From Acetobacteraceae bacterium (GTDB taxonomy: Bacteria > Pseudomonadota > Alphaproteobacteria > Acetobacterales > Acetobacteraceae): a stretch of 59,246 bases of DNA. The stretch is taken from NCBI GenBank assembly GCA_947475245.1, contig CANJLW010000026.1, positions 1 to 59,246 of the forward strand, read 5' to 3'. The notes beneath the pieces are model-generated. The model saw only the letters and a list, made by a program, of their open reading frames with translations. It did no database searches and was not told the origin of the DNA. How positions within the stretch are numbered: the stretch's first letter is position 1; every line of letters begins with the position of its first letter. Positions 45,301 through 53,230 of this stretch are shown piece by piece. Made by a program: the position numbers and the translations under genes.

Positions 45301-46224
45301 ATGGCCGAAACAGTCATCGCGGTGTGGATTGTCGTTCTCGTTCTGGTCGTTATTACCCTGTTCGCGGGCGTCAAGACCGTCTCCCAGGGGCAGGTCTGGA
45401 CCGTCGAGCGCTTCGGCGCTTACACGCGCATGCTCAACCCCGGCCTGAATTTCGTCCTGCCTTACATCGACCGCATCGGTCGCAAGCTGAACGTGCAGGA
45501 ACAGGTGATCGAAATCCCCGAGCAGAGCGTGATCACGCGCGACAATGCCTCTGTCACCGTCGACGGCATCATTTATTACCGCATCATGGAACCGGAAAAG
45601 GCGGCCTATCAGGTCGCCAACCTGTCGCTTGCGCTGACCACGCTGGCGATGACCAACATCCGTTCGGTGATCGGAGAGATGGAACTCGACGCCACGCTGT
45701 CGTCGCGCGAACGCATCAACACCGCGCTGTTGGTGACGTTGGACGGGGCGACGATGGTGTGGGGTGTGAAGGTCAGCCGGGTGGAAATCCGCAAGATCGA
45801 GCCGCCGGAAAATCTGATCAAGGCGATGAATCTGCAAATGACGGCGGAGCGGGAACGCCGAGCGGTTGTTGCGCGAGCGGAAGGGGAGAGGGAGGCGCAG
45901 GTGAAGCGGGCGGAAGGGGAAAAGCAGGCGCTTATTCTGGCCGCAGAGGGCCGCCAGCAGGCCGCCATTCGCGATGCCGAAGCCCGTATCGCGTTGTCGC
46001 AGGCGGAGGCCGAGGCGACACGGCTGGTCTCCGACGCCGCCTCGAAACACGGTAACGCGGGGCTGCAATACTTTATCGCCGATCGCTACGTGCGGGCGTT
46101 TCAGGCCATGGCCTCCGCCCCCAATACGCGTCTGGTGGTGGTGCCGATGGAATCGGCCGGCATCGCGGGCGGGATTGCGCAGGCGATGGAATTGTTACGC
46201 ACCAGCGACCCCCGCGCGTCATGA
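45301..46224 (+). CDS. SPFH/Band 7 membrane protein (QmcA/stomatin-like)
   Basis: A 307-residue protein with one N-terminal membrane helix (about 3-24), an SPFH domain starting VSQGQVWTVERFGAYTRML, and a C-terminal coiled coil rich in Glu/Arg with the KRAEGEKQALILAAEG repeat characteristic of slipins and QmcA. GGAGG lies just before the ATG. It assembles ring-shaped membrane microdomains that stabilise other membrane proteins. The 3' end overlaps the NfeD gene by four bases, the standard stomatin-NfeD pair. The gap upstream (45050-45300) contains no recognised gene. Confidence 0.95.
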   Translation: MAETVIAVWIVVLVLVVITLFAGVKTVSQGQVWTVERFGAYTRMLNPGLNFVLPYIDRIGRKLNVQEQVIEIPEQSVITRDNASVTVDGIIYYRIMEPEKAAYQVANLSLALTTLAMTNIRSVIGEMELDATLSSRERINTALLVTLDGATMVWGVKVSRVEIRKIEPPENLIKAMNLQMTAERERRAVVARAEGEREAQVKRAEGEKQALILAAEGRQQAAIRDAEARIALSQAEAEATRLVSDAASKHGNAGLQYFIADRYVRAFQAMASAPNTRLVVVPMESAGIAGGIAQAMELLRTSDPRAS

Positions 46225-46640
46225 CGGGGTGGGCGATCTGGCTGATGGTCGGCATGGGATTGCTGATCCTGGAGATGCTGGTACCCGGCGTCTTTCTGAT
46301 GTGGATCGGTCTGGCCTGTGTCGGCACCGGTTTGGCGGTGCTGACTCTGCCGCTGGATTTCGCCGTTCAGGTGGTTATTTTCGCGGTGCTTGCGACATTG
46401 GCCCTGACCCTGGGCCTGCGATTGCGCAAACCGGTAACGCGCCTGAACACCCAGACCGCCGGTCTTGCCGGGCGTTCCGCCATCGCCCTAACTTTCGCCG
46501 GGCGAGAGGGGCGGGTGCGGCTGGGCGACAGCGACTGGTCGGCACGCGTGCCGTCGGATGCCGAACCGCCGGAACCTGGGGACCGCCTGGTCGTCGAAGG
46601 CGTGGACGGGACCGTATTGGTCGTGCGCCGTCGGGACTGA
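46221..46640 (+). CDS. NfeD-family membrane protein (short form)
   Basis: A 139-residue protein with membrane helices in the first 70 residues (WAIWLMVGMGLLILEMLVPG, then MWIGLACVGTGLAVL) and a C-terminal OB-fold soluble domain that begins near AGLAGRSAIAL and contains the phrase GDRLVVEGVDGTVLVV. This matches the NfeD C-terminal family (PF01957). It lacks the ClpP-like protease domain of long NfeD. It forms a functional unit with the preceding SPFH protein in membrane-domain organisation or protein quality control. Confidence 0.93.
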   Translation: MTGWAIWLMVGMGLLILEMLVPGVFLMWIGLACVGTGLAVLTLPLDFAVQVVIFAVLATLALTLGLRLRKPVTRLNTQTAGLAGRSAIALTFAGREGRVRLGDSDWSARVPSDAEPPEPGDRLVVEGVDGTVLVVRRRD

Positions 46641-46713
46641 ACCGGACGCGTGGCGTTGACACGGTCGGAACGGATCGTTATCCGCGAATCCAACCCAAAA
46701 CCAGGACGATCCC

Positions 46714-47565
46714 ATGACCGTCATCGCCGATCTTGCTCGTCCCTTATTCTTCGAGCGGAATGTAACTTTGTCGCATGGTTTGCGGACGAAATCGGCGTTC
46801 GATCTGGCCTTGTATCCCGCGATGGGGCGACGCGACGTCGGCGTGCTGATCGCCACGGTCATCGGTGTCGTCGAGTTTATCGACGGTGAGGAACAATACG
46901 AATACGAGGTCTATAAGAAAAAATTTCCCGACCTGGTTGCGCCCGCCTCGCAGTTTTTTAACCCAGCGTTTCCGCGCAAATGGGGTGCCGGCGAAAAGCA
47001 GGTGTTTATCTCCGAAGGCAATGCGATCGTTTCAAGGGTCTGGAGCGGCCGGCACATCCTGACACCGTCGAACGATATGACGGAGATGAAGAAAATCCAT
47101 GTCCAGGTCGACTGCCATTTGAAACAAGGCTGGGGTCTGCACAGTCACTGGAACGTCGCGGTTAAAAAATATCCGCCGTTTTATAAAACCCGCAGTTTCG
47201 TGCGGGCGGGCACCGCGGGCGCGATCGATAACGGCGAGGTCAACCTCAACATGATCGATATCTACCCGGAGGATCTGGGCGGTCCCACGAAATTCGTCAC
47301 GATCGCGCATGAGTTCGGCCACGTCCTCGGTATGCGCGACGAATATCTGGAAGGTACGGTCCCCGCCGACGTGCCGTGGTTCGTCAGCGATACCGCCAGC
47401 ATCATGAATCGCGGCAATGTCGTGCGTCCCCGCCACTACGTGCTGTTCGCCACCTGGCTCGACAAGGCGTTCCGCAACGGCACCTTGCTGCGCGGCCTGA
47501 CCCCGGGTTGGCGGGTCGGGGAATTCCCGCCCTTCACCACCGTCGCCAACGCGGGCATCGGTTGA
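46714..47565 (+). CDS. Metzincin-like zinc metalloprotease, no signal peptide
   Basis: A 283-residue protein with H-E-F-G-H-V-L-G-M-R-D at 199-209, the extended metzincin zinc motif HExxHxxGxxD in which His199, His203 and Asp209 would be the metal ligands and Glu200 the base. A Met-turn-like S-I-M-N follows at 229-232. These features resemble the snapalysin-type Asp-ending subgroup. The N-terminal 190 residues have no recognised domain and contain a Lys/Tyr-rich segment (EYEVYKKKF). There is no signal peptide or propeptide, unusual for a metzincin. The gene is less GC-rich than neighbours in places. It stands alone between NfeD and a small hypothetical gene. Protease activity is inferred. Confidence 0.65.
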   Translation: MTVIADLARPLFFERNVTLSHGLRTKSAFDLALYPAMGRRDVGVLIATVIGVVEFIDGEEQYEYEVYKKKFPDLVAPASQFFNPAFPRKWGAGEKQVFISEGNAIVSRVWSGRHILTPSNDMTEMKKIHVQVDCHLKQGWGLHSHWNVAVKKYPPFYKTRSFVRAGTAGAIDNGEVNLNMIDIYPEDLGGPTKFVTIAHEFGHVLGMRDEYLEGTVPADVPWFVSDTASIMNRGNVVRPRHYVLFATWLDKAFRNGTLLRGLTPGWRVGEFPPFTTVANAGIG

Positions 47566-47635
47566 AGCAGGCCCGTGATTTCCTTTGGGGGGCGGCATGC
47601 GCTAAACTGCGGCGGATGCAGACCTTCTTTTTCGC

Positions 47636-48007
47636 ATGAGCGACCTGTTCGCGCCGCCCGGCGGCTGGCGTGTGCGCATTCTCGATATGTCGGGCGGCGC
47701 TCAGGATAACATCGTCGAAGACATCGCGGGCTTTCCCACGCTGATGCAGGCCAACGCCTTCGCACGCCGCTATGTCCGTGATTCCGTGGAACTCTGCCGC
47801 GGGGCGGGGCTGTCGACCAAGCAGGTGTTGGAGGCCTGGTTCGCGTTCGGCGAAGACGCGGTCGTGCTCGACGCCGACGAAGGCGGCTGGAAAAGCGCCA
47901 ACGAGCTGGGCGATTTCGTCGATACCCCGGCGGGGGCGGAGGAACGCAACTGGCGCGCCTTGGATCCCAGGCGCGACGATCCGGATGACGACGAGCCCGA
48001 CGCATGA
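47636..48007 (+). CDS. Small conserved-looking hypothetical protein coupled to gltX-like gene
   Basis: A 123-residue cytoplasmic protein. The first half is mixed alpha/beta (GWRVRILDMSG, ANAFARRYVRDSVE), with a middle FGEDAVVLDADEGGWKSA, and the C-terminus is a very acidic tail (DPRRDDPDDDEPDA). No family is recognised with certainty. Its stop overlaps the start of the gltX-like gene by four bases, so the two are translated together, which makes a functional connection plausible. The upstream gap of 70 bp may hold the promoter for both. Confidence 0.7.
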   Translation: MSDLFAPPGGWRVRILDMSGGAQDNIVEDIAGFPTLMQANAFARRYVRDSVELCRGAGLSTKQVLEAWFAFGEDAVVLDADEGGWKSANELGDFVDTPAGAEERNWRALDPRRDDPDDDEPDA

Positions 48008-49344
48008 TCCGCGTCCGCTTCGCGCCCAGCCCGCACGGCCATCTGTTCGTCAGTGGCGCGCGGGTCGCGTTGATGAATTTTCTGCATGCGCGCCGGCACA
48101 AGGGTCACTTGCTGCTGCGCTTTGACGACACCGACCGGGACCGCAGCAAGCCTGCCTATACCGAATCGATCCTGCACGATCTGCGCTGGTTGGGCATTGC
48201 CTGGGACGAAACCTTCAACCAGTCCGACCGGTTATCGCTCTACGAGGAAGCGGCCCAAAGCCTGATCGCCGCCGGTCGGGTGTATCCTTGCTTTGAAAGC
48301 CCGGAAGAGCTGCGCGCCAAGCAGGATTTCCGCGTCAAGCGCGGGCAATCTCCGGTCTACGATCGGGCCATGCTGCGCCTGACGCCGGAACAGCGGGCGG
48401 CGGCGGAAGCCGGCGGTAAGAAGCCGCATTGGCGGTTCCGCCTGTCCAACCGCACCCTCGAATGGCCCGACATCGTCCTTGGTCCTCGGCAGGCCAAACT
48501 GCCGGCGGTGTCCGATCCGATCCTGATCCGGGCCGACGGCTCCGTCGCGCCGATGCTGGCCAGCGTGGTCGACGACATGGCGAGCGGCATCACGCACGTC
48601 ATCCGCGCGGAGGACAACGCCGCGAATACGGGCATTCAGATCGAGCTGTTTTCCGCCCTTGGGATGGACCCGTCGCGGCTGACGTTTGGGCATCTGCCGC
48701 CGCTGGGCGGGGCGGAAGGGAAAGCGGCGGGGCTTGCCGGTCGCATCGGTTCGATGTCGATCCGCGCCTTGCGCGGCGACGGCGTGCAAGCGAGCGCGAT
48801 CGTGGCATGTCTGGCGCAACCGGTGTCGCAGACCCGGGTCAAGCCGGGGCCGACGGCGGGGTTGGCGGAGCATTTCATGCTGTCGTCGCTGTCGCGGACG
48901 AATGCAAAGTTCGATACGGCGAACCTGCTGCGCGTCAACCGAGAGGTCTTGCGGACGACCGATTTTGCCGACGTCGCCGATCGTCTGCCGAGCGGGGCGA
49001 CGGAGGCGTTTTGGGGGGCGGTGCGGGGGCATATTGATCTGTTGAATGAGGCGCGCGGCTGGTGGGATGTCGTGTCCGGAACGATCGTGCCGCCGGAGAT
49101 GGAGGACGAACGCGCGTTCCTGCGTCTTGCGGAGGAGTCTCTGCCCGCGGAGCCTTGGGATGGCGATGTGTGGTCGGCCTGGCTGGCGGCCCTGCGCGAG
49201 TCGACGGGGCGGAGCGGCGGGGCGCTGATCACGCCGTTGCGTCTGGCGCTGACCGGGGAAGAGCAGGGGCCGGATCTGGCCGATCTGCTGCCCCTGATCG
49301 GTCGCGCGCGCGCGGTCGGTCGCCTGGGAGTGGCATCGGGTTAG
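48004..49344 (+). CDS. Glutamyl-tRNA synthetase paralogue with degenerate ATP-binding motifs
   Basis: A 446-residue protein with the full GluRS layout: N-terminal class I Rossmann domain, and an anticodon-binding helical domain after about residue 290. It aligns in order with the alphaproteobacterial GltX type through FAPSP, RFDDTDRDRSKP, YPCFES and KLPAVSDPILIRADG. However the catalytic motifs are eroded. The HIGH box, normally H-V-G-G/N, is F-V-S-G (15-18), Thr of PSPTG is His11, the R-G-E-D-H motif reads RAEDN (201-205), and KLSKR is GLAGR (243-247). The Tyr of the YTFTSVVDD segment is also lost (APMLASVVDD). The frame is intact, so this may be a non-catalytic or altered-function paralogue; a true gltX elsewhere is expected. 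Confidence 0.85.
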   Translation: MIRVRFAPSPHGHLFVSGARVALMNFLHARRHKGHLLLRFDDTDRDRSKPAYTESILHDLRWLGIAWDETFNQSDRLSLYEEAAQSLIAAGRVYPCFESPEELRAKQDFRVKRGQSPVYDRAMLRLTPEQRAAAEAGGKKPHWRFRLSNRTLEWPDIVLGPRQAKLPAVSDPILIRADGSVAPMLASVVDDMASGITHVIRAEDNAANTGIQIELFSALGMDPSRLTFGHLPPLGGAEGKAAGLAGRIGSMSIRALRGDGVQASAIVACLAQPVSQTRVKPGPTAGLAEHFMLSSLSRTNAKFDTANLLRVNREVLRTTDFADVADRLPSGATEAFWGAVRGHIDLLNEARGWWDVVSGTIVPPEMEDERAFLRLAEESLPAEPWDGDVWSAWLAALRESTGRSGGALITPLRLALTGEEQGPDLADLLPLIGRARAVGRLGVASG

Positions 49345-49354
49345 GGGGAAAGTC

Positions 49355-50518
49355 ATGCAACGCAGCACAAACCGCATTCTGACAACGCATACCGGCAGCC
49401 TGCCGCGTCCGCCGTCCCTGGTGGAACTCTACGTGCGCAAGGGACGGGGGGAACCGGTTGACGTCGAACTCGCCGAAGCCGGGCATCGCGCGATGCTGGA
49501 CGTCGTGCGGCGGCAGCAGGAAGCGGGCATCGATATCGGCAATAACGGCGAGCAGCAGCGCGAGGCGTTTTTCCTGTATGTGCGCAATCGCATGAGCGGT
49601 TTCGGCGGTGCGTGGGATCGACCGCCGCGGGGGGATGTGGATCGCTATCCCGTGTTCAAGGCCGCGCTGGCGAAGGAACAGGCGGGCATGGTCTGGGTCA
49701 GCGCGCGGGAGGCTTTGCCGACCGTGGTGGGCGACATCGCTTATCGCGATCGCGCCGAGATCGAGACGGAATGCGCCGATTTTCGCGCGACGCTGGATGC
49801 GATGGGCAATCCGTTCGTCGAACCGTTCCTGACGGCGCCGTCTCCGGGTATCGTCGCGGCGGCGATGCGGAACGATTACTACCCGGATCAGGCAAGCTAT
49901 CTGGCGGCGCTGGGGAAGGCGTTGCAGGTCGAGTATGAAGCCATCGTCGCCAAAGGCTTTCTGTTGCAGCTCGATTGTCCCGATCTGGCGATGGAACGGC
50001 ATTATACGTGGCACGAACGCCCGTTGAACGAATTCCTGGATTTCGTCGACAGTGTCGTGAAGACGATCAACGCGGCTCTGGTCAACATTCCCCGCGACAA
50101 AGTTCGGCTGCATGTGTGCTGGGGCAATTACGAAGGCCCGCACGATTGCGACGTTGAACTGCAAGAGATCATGCCGGTGCTGCGCGCGCTGAAGGTCGGC
50201 GGCTTTGTGCTGCCCTTCGCCAACCCGCGCCATGCGCACGAGTATCGGGTGCTGAAGCAGTTTCCGCTGGATCAGGATCAGATCATCGTTGCCGGTGTGA
50301 TCGATTCGGTGACGAATTTCGTCGAACATCCCGAAACCGTCGCCGAACGGATCGAGCGGGTGGTGGAGGTCGTGGGCGATCCGTCACGGGTGCAGGCGGG
50401 CACGGATTGCGGCTTCGATACCTCCGCCGGGATGCGTCGCGTGGCGTCCGACGTCGTGTGGGCGAAGCTCGCGGCGCTGAGCGCCGGTGCCCGGATCGCG
50501 TCGAAGCGGGTGTTCTGA
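49355..50518 (+). CDS. MetE-like cobalamin-independent methionine synthase II family protein
   Basis: A 387-residue protein corresponding to the C-terminal catalytic half of MetE (PF01717), without the N-terminal half, a common single-domain form. It has the N-terminal LTTHTGSLPRP motif, GNNGEQQREAFF near residue 55, the zinc-site region LHVCWGNYEGPHDCD (about 250-264), and AGTDCGF near the C-terminus with the second zinc Cys. These supply the usual His/Cys/Cys ligands. It may transfer a methyl group to a thiol using methyltetrahydrofolate or a related donor. It follows the gltX-like gene by 10 bp with GGGGGAAAG as ribosome site. Its stop is immediately followed by a convergent stop. Confidence 0.9.
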   Translation: MQRSTNRILTTHTGSLPRPPSLVELYVRKGRGEPVDVELAEAGHRAMLDVVRRQQEAGIDIGNNGEQQREAFFLYVRNRMSGFGGAWDRPPRGDVDRYPVFKAALAKEQAGMVWVSAREALPTVVGDIAYRDRAEIETECADFRATLDAMGNPFVEPFLTAPSPGIVAAAMRNDYYPDQASYLAALGKALQVEYEAIVAKGFLLQLDCPDLAMERHYTWHERPLNEFLDFVDSVVKTINAALVNIPRDKVRLHVCWGNYEGPHDCDVELQEIMPVLRALKVGGFVLPFANPRHAHEYRVLKQFPLDQDQIIVAGVIDSVTNFVEHPETVAERIERVVEVVGDPSRVQAGTDCGFDTSAGMRRVASDVVWAKLAALSAGARIASKRVF

Positions 50519-50800
50519 TTACATCACCAGACGGCGCGGCAGCGCTTCCTCGATCACCGGGGGCAGGGCAGGGGCATGTGTCGCGGTCGGCGTGGGGGCC
50601 TGGCCGATCGCGCGCAGCTGATTTTCCAGTTCCAGGGTGATTCGCGCGCGTTCGGCGGCCTGCGGATCGTCCCAGCGGTTCCCCGCCAGCGGCGCGCGGT
50701 ACTGGATGGCCTGAAAGGCTTTCCGCGCGGTGTCGAGCGGGTCTTCGGCATGGGCGGGCAGTGCCAGAAGCGTGGCGAGTATGGCGAATGTCGTCTTCAC
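50519..50800 (-). CDS. Small exported protein, function unknown
   Basis: A 93-residue protein that begins with GTG at 50800, preceded by GAAAGGA. The signal peptide MKTTFAILATLLALPAHA is cleaved near residue 18. The mature part contains a helical region (DTARKAFQAIQY, then DPQAAERARITLELENQLRAI) and a Pro/Thr/Ala-rich stretch. No family is recognised. The GTG start overlaps the stop of the TPR lipoprotein by four bases, so it is coupled to that gene and probably works with it in the periplasm. An upstream in-frame reading is antisense-like and rejected. Confidence 0.65.
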   Translation of the reverse strand: MKTTFAILATLLALPAHAEDPLDTARKAFQAIQYRAPLAGNRWDDPQAAERARITLELENQLRAIGQAPTPTATHAPALPPVIEEALPRRLVM

Positions 50801-51381
50801 GATCGATCCTTTCGGGAGAGTGAGTCGAGGGTGACGCGCGCGGCATCGTTGTCGCCGCGGCCGGATTGCGACGCGGCGAGGCGCAGCAGGGCGGGCGCGC
50901 GGGCCGCGGGATCGGCGGCGGCGGCGCGGAACAGCCGTTCGGCATCGTCGAAGCGCGACAGGGCGAGCTGCGCCTGCCCCAGGGCCAGCATGGCTCGGGC
51001 GCTCGTGGGATTGGCGTCGAGATAGGGGCGCAGCCGCTGGGCGGCCTCTGTCGGACGGCCCGCGTGCAGCAGGCTCATGCCCCACTCGAAGTCGAGTTCC
51101 GGCTGGCGTCCGCCGGCACGGGCATAGGCGGCGAAGGCGTCGGCGGCGGCGTTCGAGCGCCCCATCCGATCCAATGCCACGGCGCGCAGAAAGGCGGCGC
51201 GCCCGTCGCGGGGTGCCAGCAGCAGGCGGGATTCCAACAGGGTCAGCGCGTTCTCGAACTGGCCGTCGCGCATGGCGCGCCAGGCGGTTTCCGTCGCCGC
51301 GGGGCTGTCGGCGGTTTGCGTGGCGCAGCCGGCGGCGATGGCGGCGCAGAGCGTCAAGGTCAGAATGGTTTTACCCTGCAT
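50797..51381 (-). CDS. TPR-repeat lipoprotein (TadD/PilF-like)
   Basis: A 194-residue lipoprotein. The lipobox IAAGC ends at Cys19. The mature part is made of tetratricopeptide-like helices with the TPR pattern in AWRAMRDGQFENALTLLESRLLLAPRDGRA split at the usual 34-residue repeat, and again around AARAMLALGQAQLALSRFDDAERLF. It resembles the pilotin-type TadD/PilF proteins, but no secretion or pilus genes are nearby, so general outer-membrane or assembly roles are equally possible. It is coupled to the following small exported protein by a GTGA overlap. Confidence 0.85.
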   Translation of the reverse strand: MQGKTILTLTLCAAIAAGCATQTADSPAATETAWRAMRDGQFENALTLLESRLLLAPRDGRAAFLRAVALDRMGRSNAAADAFAAYARAGGRQPELDFEWGMSLLHAGRPTEAAQRLRPYLDANPTSARAMLALGQAQLALSRFDDAERLFRAAAADPAARAPALLRLAASQSGRGDNDAARVTLDSLSRKDRS

Positions 51382-51620
51382 AAATCCTCCCCCCGGTAAG
51401 ATAATCTGTTCTGACGGGTGGTCAGGATAGGCGTATGCATCCGCGTGTCGGAAGTAAAAATGTATTTATTGCAGATATTACTTTATATCTCCATGGCATG
51501 ACCGCTCGAAACGTTCGGCGACAAACTCGCAATTCCTGCCCGTTAACCCACTGGCCATCCCGACACCGTTGCGCTTCACTGGCGAGGACAGGCTCTATAA
51601 ATCCAGGGGAGATTGCCGCC

Positions 51621-53228
51621 GTGGCCGAGACGGAAGAATTCGATTTCATCATCGTGGGTGCCGGTTCGGCCGGCTGCGTGCTTGCCAACCGCCTGAGCGC
51701 CGATCCGAACACGCGCGTGCTGCTGCTGGAAGCCGGCGGCAAGGATACCGATCCCTGGATTCATATCCCCGCCGGGTTCTATCGCAATATCTATAACCCC
51801 AAGGTCGCCTGGTACTATGAGACGGAGCCGGTGCCGGAAATGCACAACCGTCGCATCTCCTGGCCGCGCGGCAAGACTTTGGGCGGATCGTCCTCGATCA
51901 ACGGGCTGATCTACATCCGCGGGCAGAAGCAGGATTTCGACCTCTGGCGGCAGCTTGGCAACGCGGGATGGTCGTATGACGATGTGCTGCCGTTTTTCCG
52001 CAAGGCGGAAAACCACGAGCACGGCGCGAACCCGTTTCACGGCGCGGACGGGCCGCTGGGCGTGTCCGATCTGAAGACGGATCACCCGCTGCACGATGCC
52101 TTCATCGCCGGCGCGCAAGAGGCCGGGTATCCCTATAACCCCGACTTCAACGGTGCGTCCCAGGAAGGCGTGGGACCGCTGCAACTGACGGTGCAGGGCC
52201 GTCGGCGTTCCTCCACCGCGGTTGCCTATCTGAACCCGGCGAAGCAGCGCCCGAACCTGACGATCGAGGTGCATGCCCTGACGCATCGCGTGTTGCTCGA
52301 AGGCAAGCGCGCGGTCGGCGTCGAATATCGCGGGAAAGACGGGATGCGTCAGGCCCGCGCGAAGCGGGAGGTGTTGTTGTGCGGCGGTGCGATCAACTCA
52401 CCGCAATTGCTGCAACTCTCCGGCATCGGTCCGGGCGGGGTGCTGCAATCCGTCGGCATCGAGGTCAAGCACGACCTGCCCGGCGTCGGCGAGAACCTGC
52501 AGGATCATATCGGCGGGCGCATCATTCATCGCTGCGTCGACGGCACCGTGACGATGAACGAAATCTATCACAGTTGGACGCGCCGGCTGATCGCGGGCAT
52601 GGAATGGGTGTTCGCGCGTAAGGGGCCGCTGATGACCGGCGCGGGGCCGATCGGTTTGTTCGCGAAGACCCGTCCGGAACTGGAAAGCCCTGACGTGCAG
52701 TATCAGTTCCTCGCCGGCAGCGCGCCGAAGACCGGCGAGCCGCTGCACAGCTTCCCCGCCTGTACGCTGGTGGCCATTCCCTGTCGGCCGGAAAGCCGCG
52801 GCTGGCTGCGGATCACGAACCCAGACCCGACCTTGCCGCCGGCGATGCAGCCGAACTACCTGTCCACGCAGCGGGATCGCGATACCATCGTCGCGGCCTT
52901 GCGCATCACGCGGCGGATCTTCGCGACCCCGGCGATGCGGCCTTATTTGTCGCGGGAAATCTTCCCGGGGCCGGAGGCCGCGTCGGACGAGGACCTGCTG
53001 AACCATGTCCGCGAAACCGCCGGCACGACGTTCCACCAGACCAGCACCTGCATGATGGGACCTGGGCCGAAATCGGTCGTGGATGTCGATCTGAAGGTCA
53101 AGGGGCTGGACGGGCTGCGGGTCATCGACGCGTCGATCATGCCCACGGTCGTGTCGGGCAATACGAACGCCACCGTCATCATGATCGCCGAAAAAGGCGC
53201 GGATTTGATTTTGAACAGGGCTGCCTGA
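51621..53228 (+). CDS. GMC family FAD oxidoreductase (choline dehydrogenase-like)
   Basis: A 535-residue flavoprotein. The GTG start at 51621 gives the standard beginning AETEEFDFIIVGAGSAGCVLANRL with the FAD motif GAGSAG at 13-18; a GGGGAG site precedes it, and an upstream ATG at 51435 would add an unrelated leader. GMC signature PRGKTLGGSSSINGLIYIRG (split) and the C-terminal GTTFHQTSTCMMG with catalytic His472 are intact. It oxidises a primary or polyfunctional alcohol to the aldehyde or acid. The following SDR starts 2 bp after its stop, forming an operon. Substrate is unknown; choline is only the family default. Confidence 0.93.
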   Translation: MAETEEFDFIIVGAGSAGCVLANRLSADPNTRVLLLEAGGKDTDPWIHIPAGFYRNIYNPKVAWYYETEPVPEMHNRRISWPRGKTLGGSSSINGLIYIRGQKQDFDLWRQLGNAGWSYDDVLPFFRKAENHEHGANPFHGADGPLGVSDLKTDHPLHDAFIAGAQEAGYPYNPDFNGASQEGVGPLQLTVQGRRRSSTAVAYLNPAKQRPNLTIEVHALTHRVLLEGKRAVGVEYRGKDGMRQARAKREVLLCGGAINSPQLLQLSGIGPGGVLQSVGIEVKHDLPGVGENLQDHIGGRIIHRCVDGTVTMNEIYHSWTRRLIAGMEWVFARKGPLMTGAGPIGLFAKTRPELESPDVQYQFLAGSAPKTGEPLHSFPACTLVAIPCRPESRGWLRITNPDPTLPPAMQPNYLSTQRDRDTIVAALRITRRIFATPAMRPYLSREIFPGPEAASDEDLLNHVRETAGTTFHQTSTCMMGPGPKSVVDVDLKVKGLDGLRVIDASIMPTVVSGNTNATVIMIAEKGADLILNRAA

Positions 53229-53230
53229 GC

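Noticed and set aside
51435-51620. Upstream ATG that would extend the GMC oxidoreductase by 62 residues
   Set aside because: The extension has no signal-peptide or GMC features, whereas the GTG at 51621 has a ribosome site and begins the known N-terminus.
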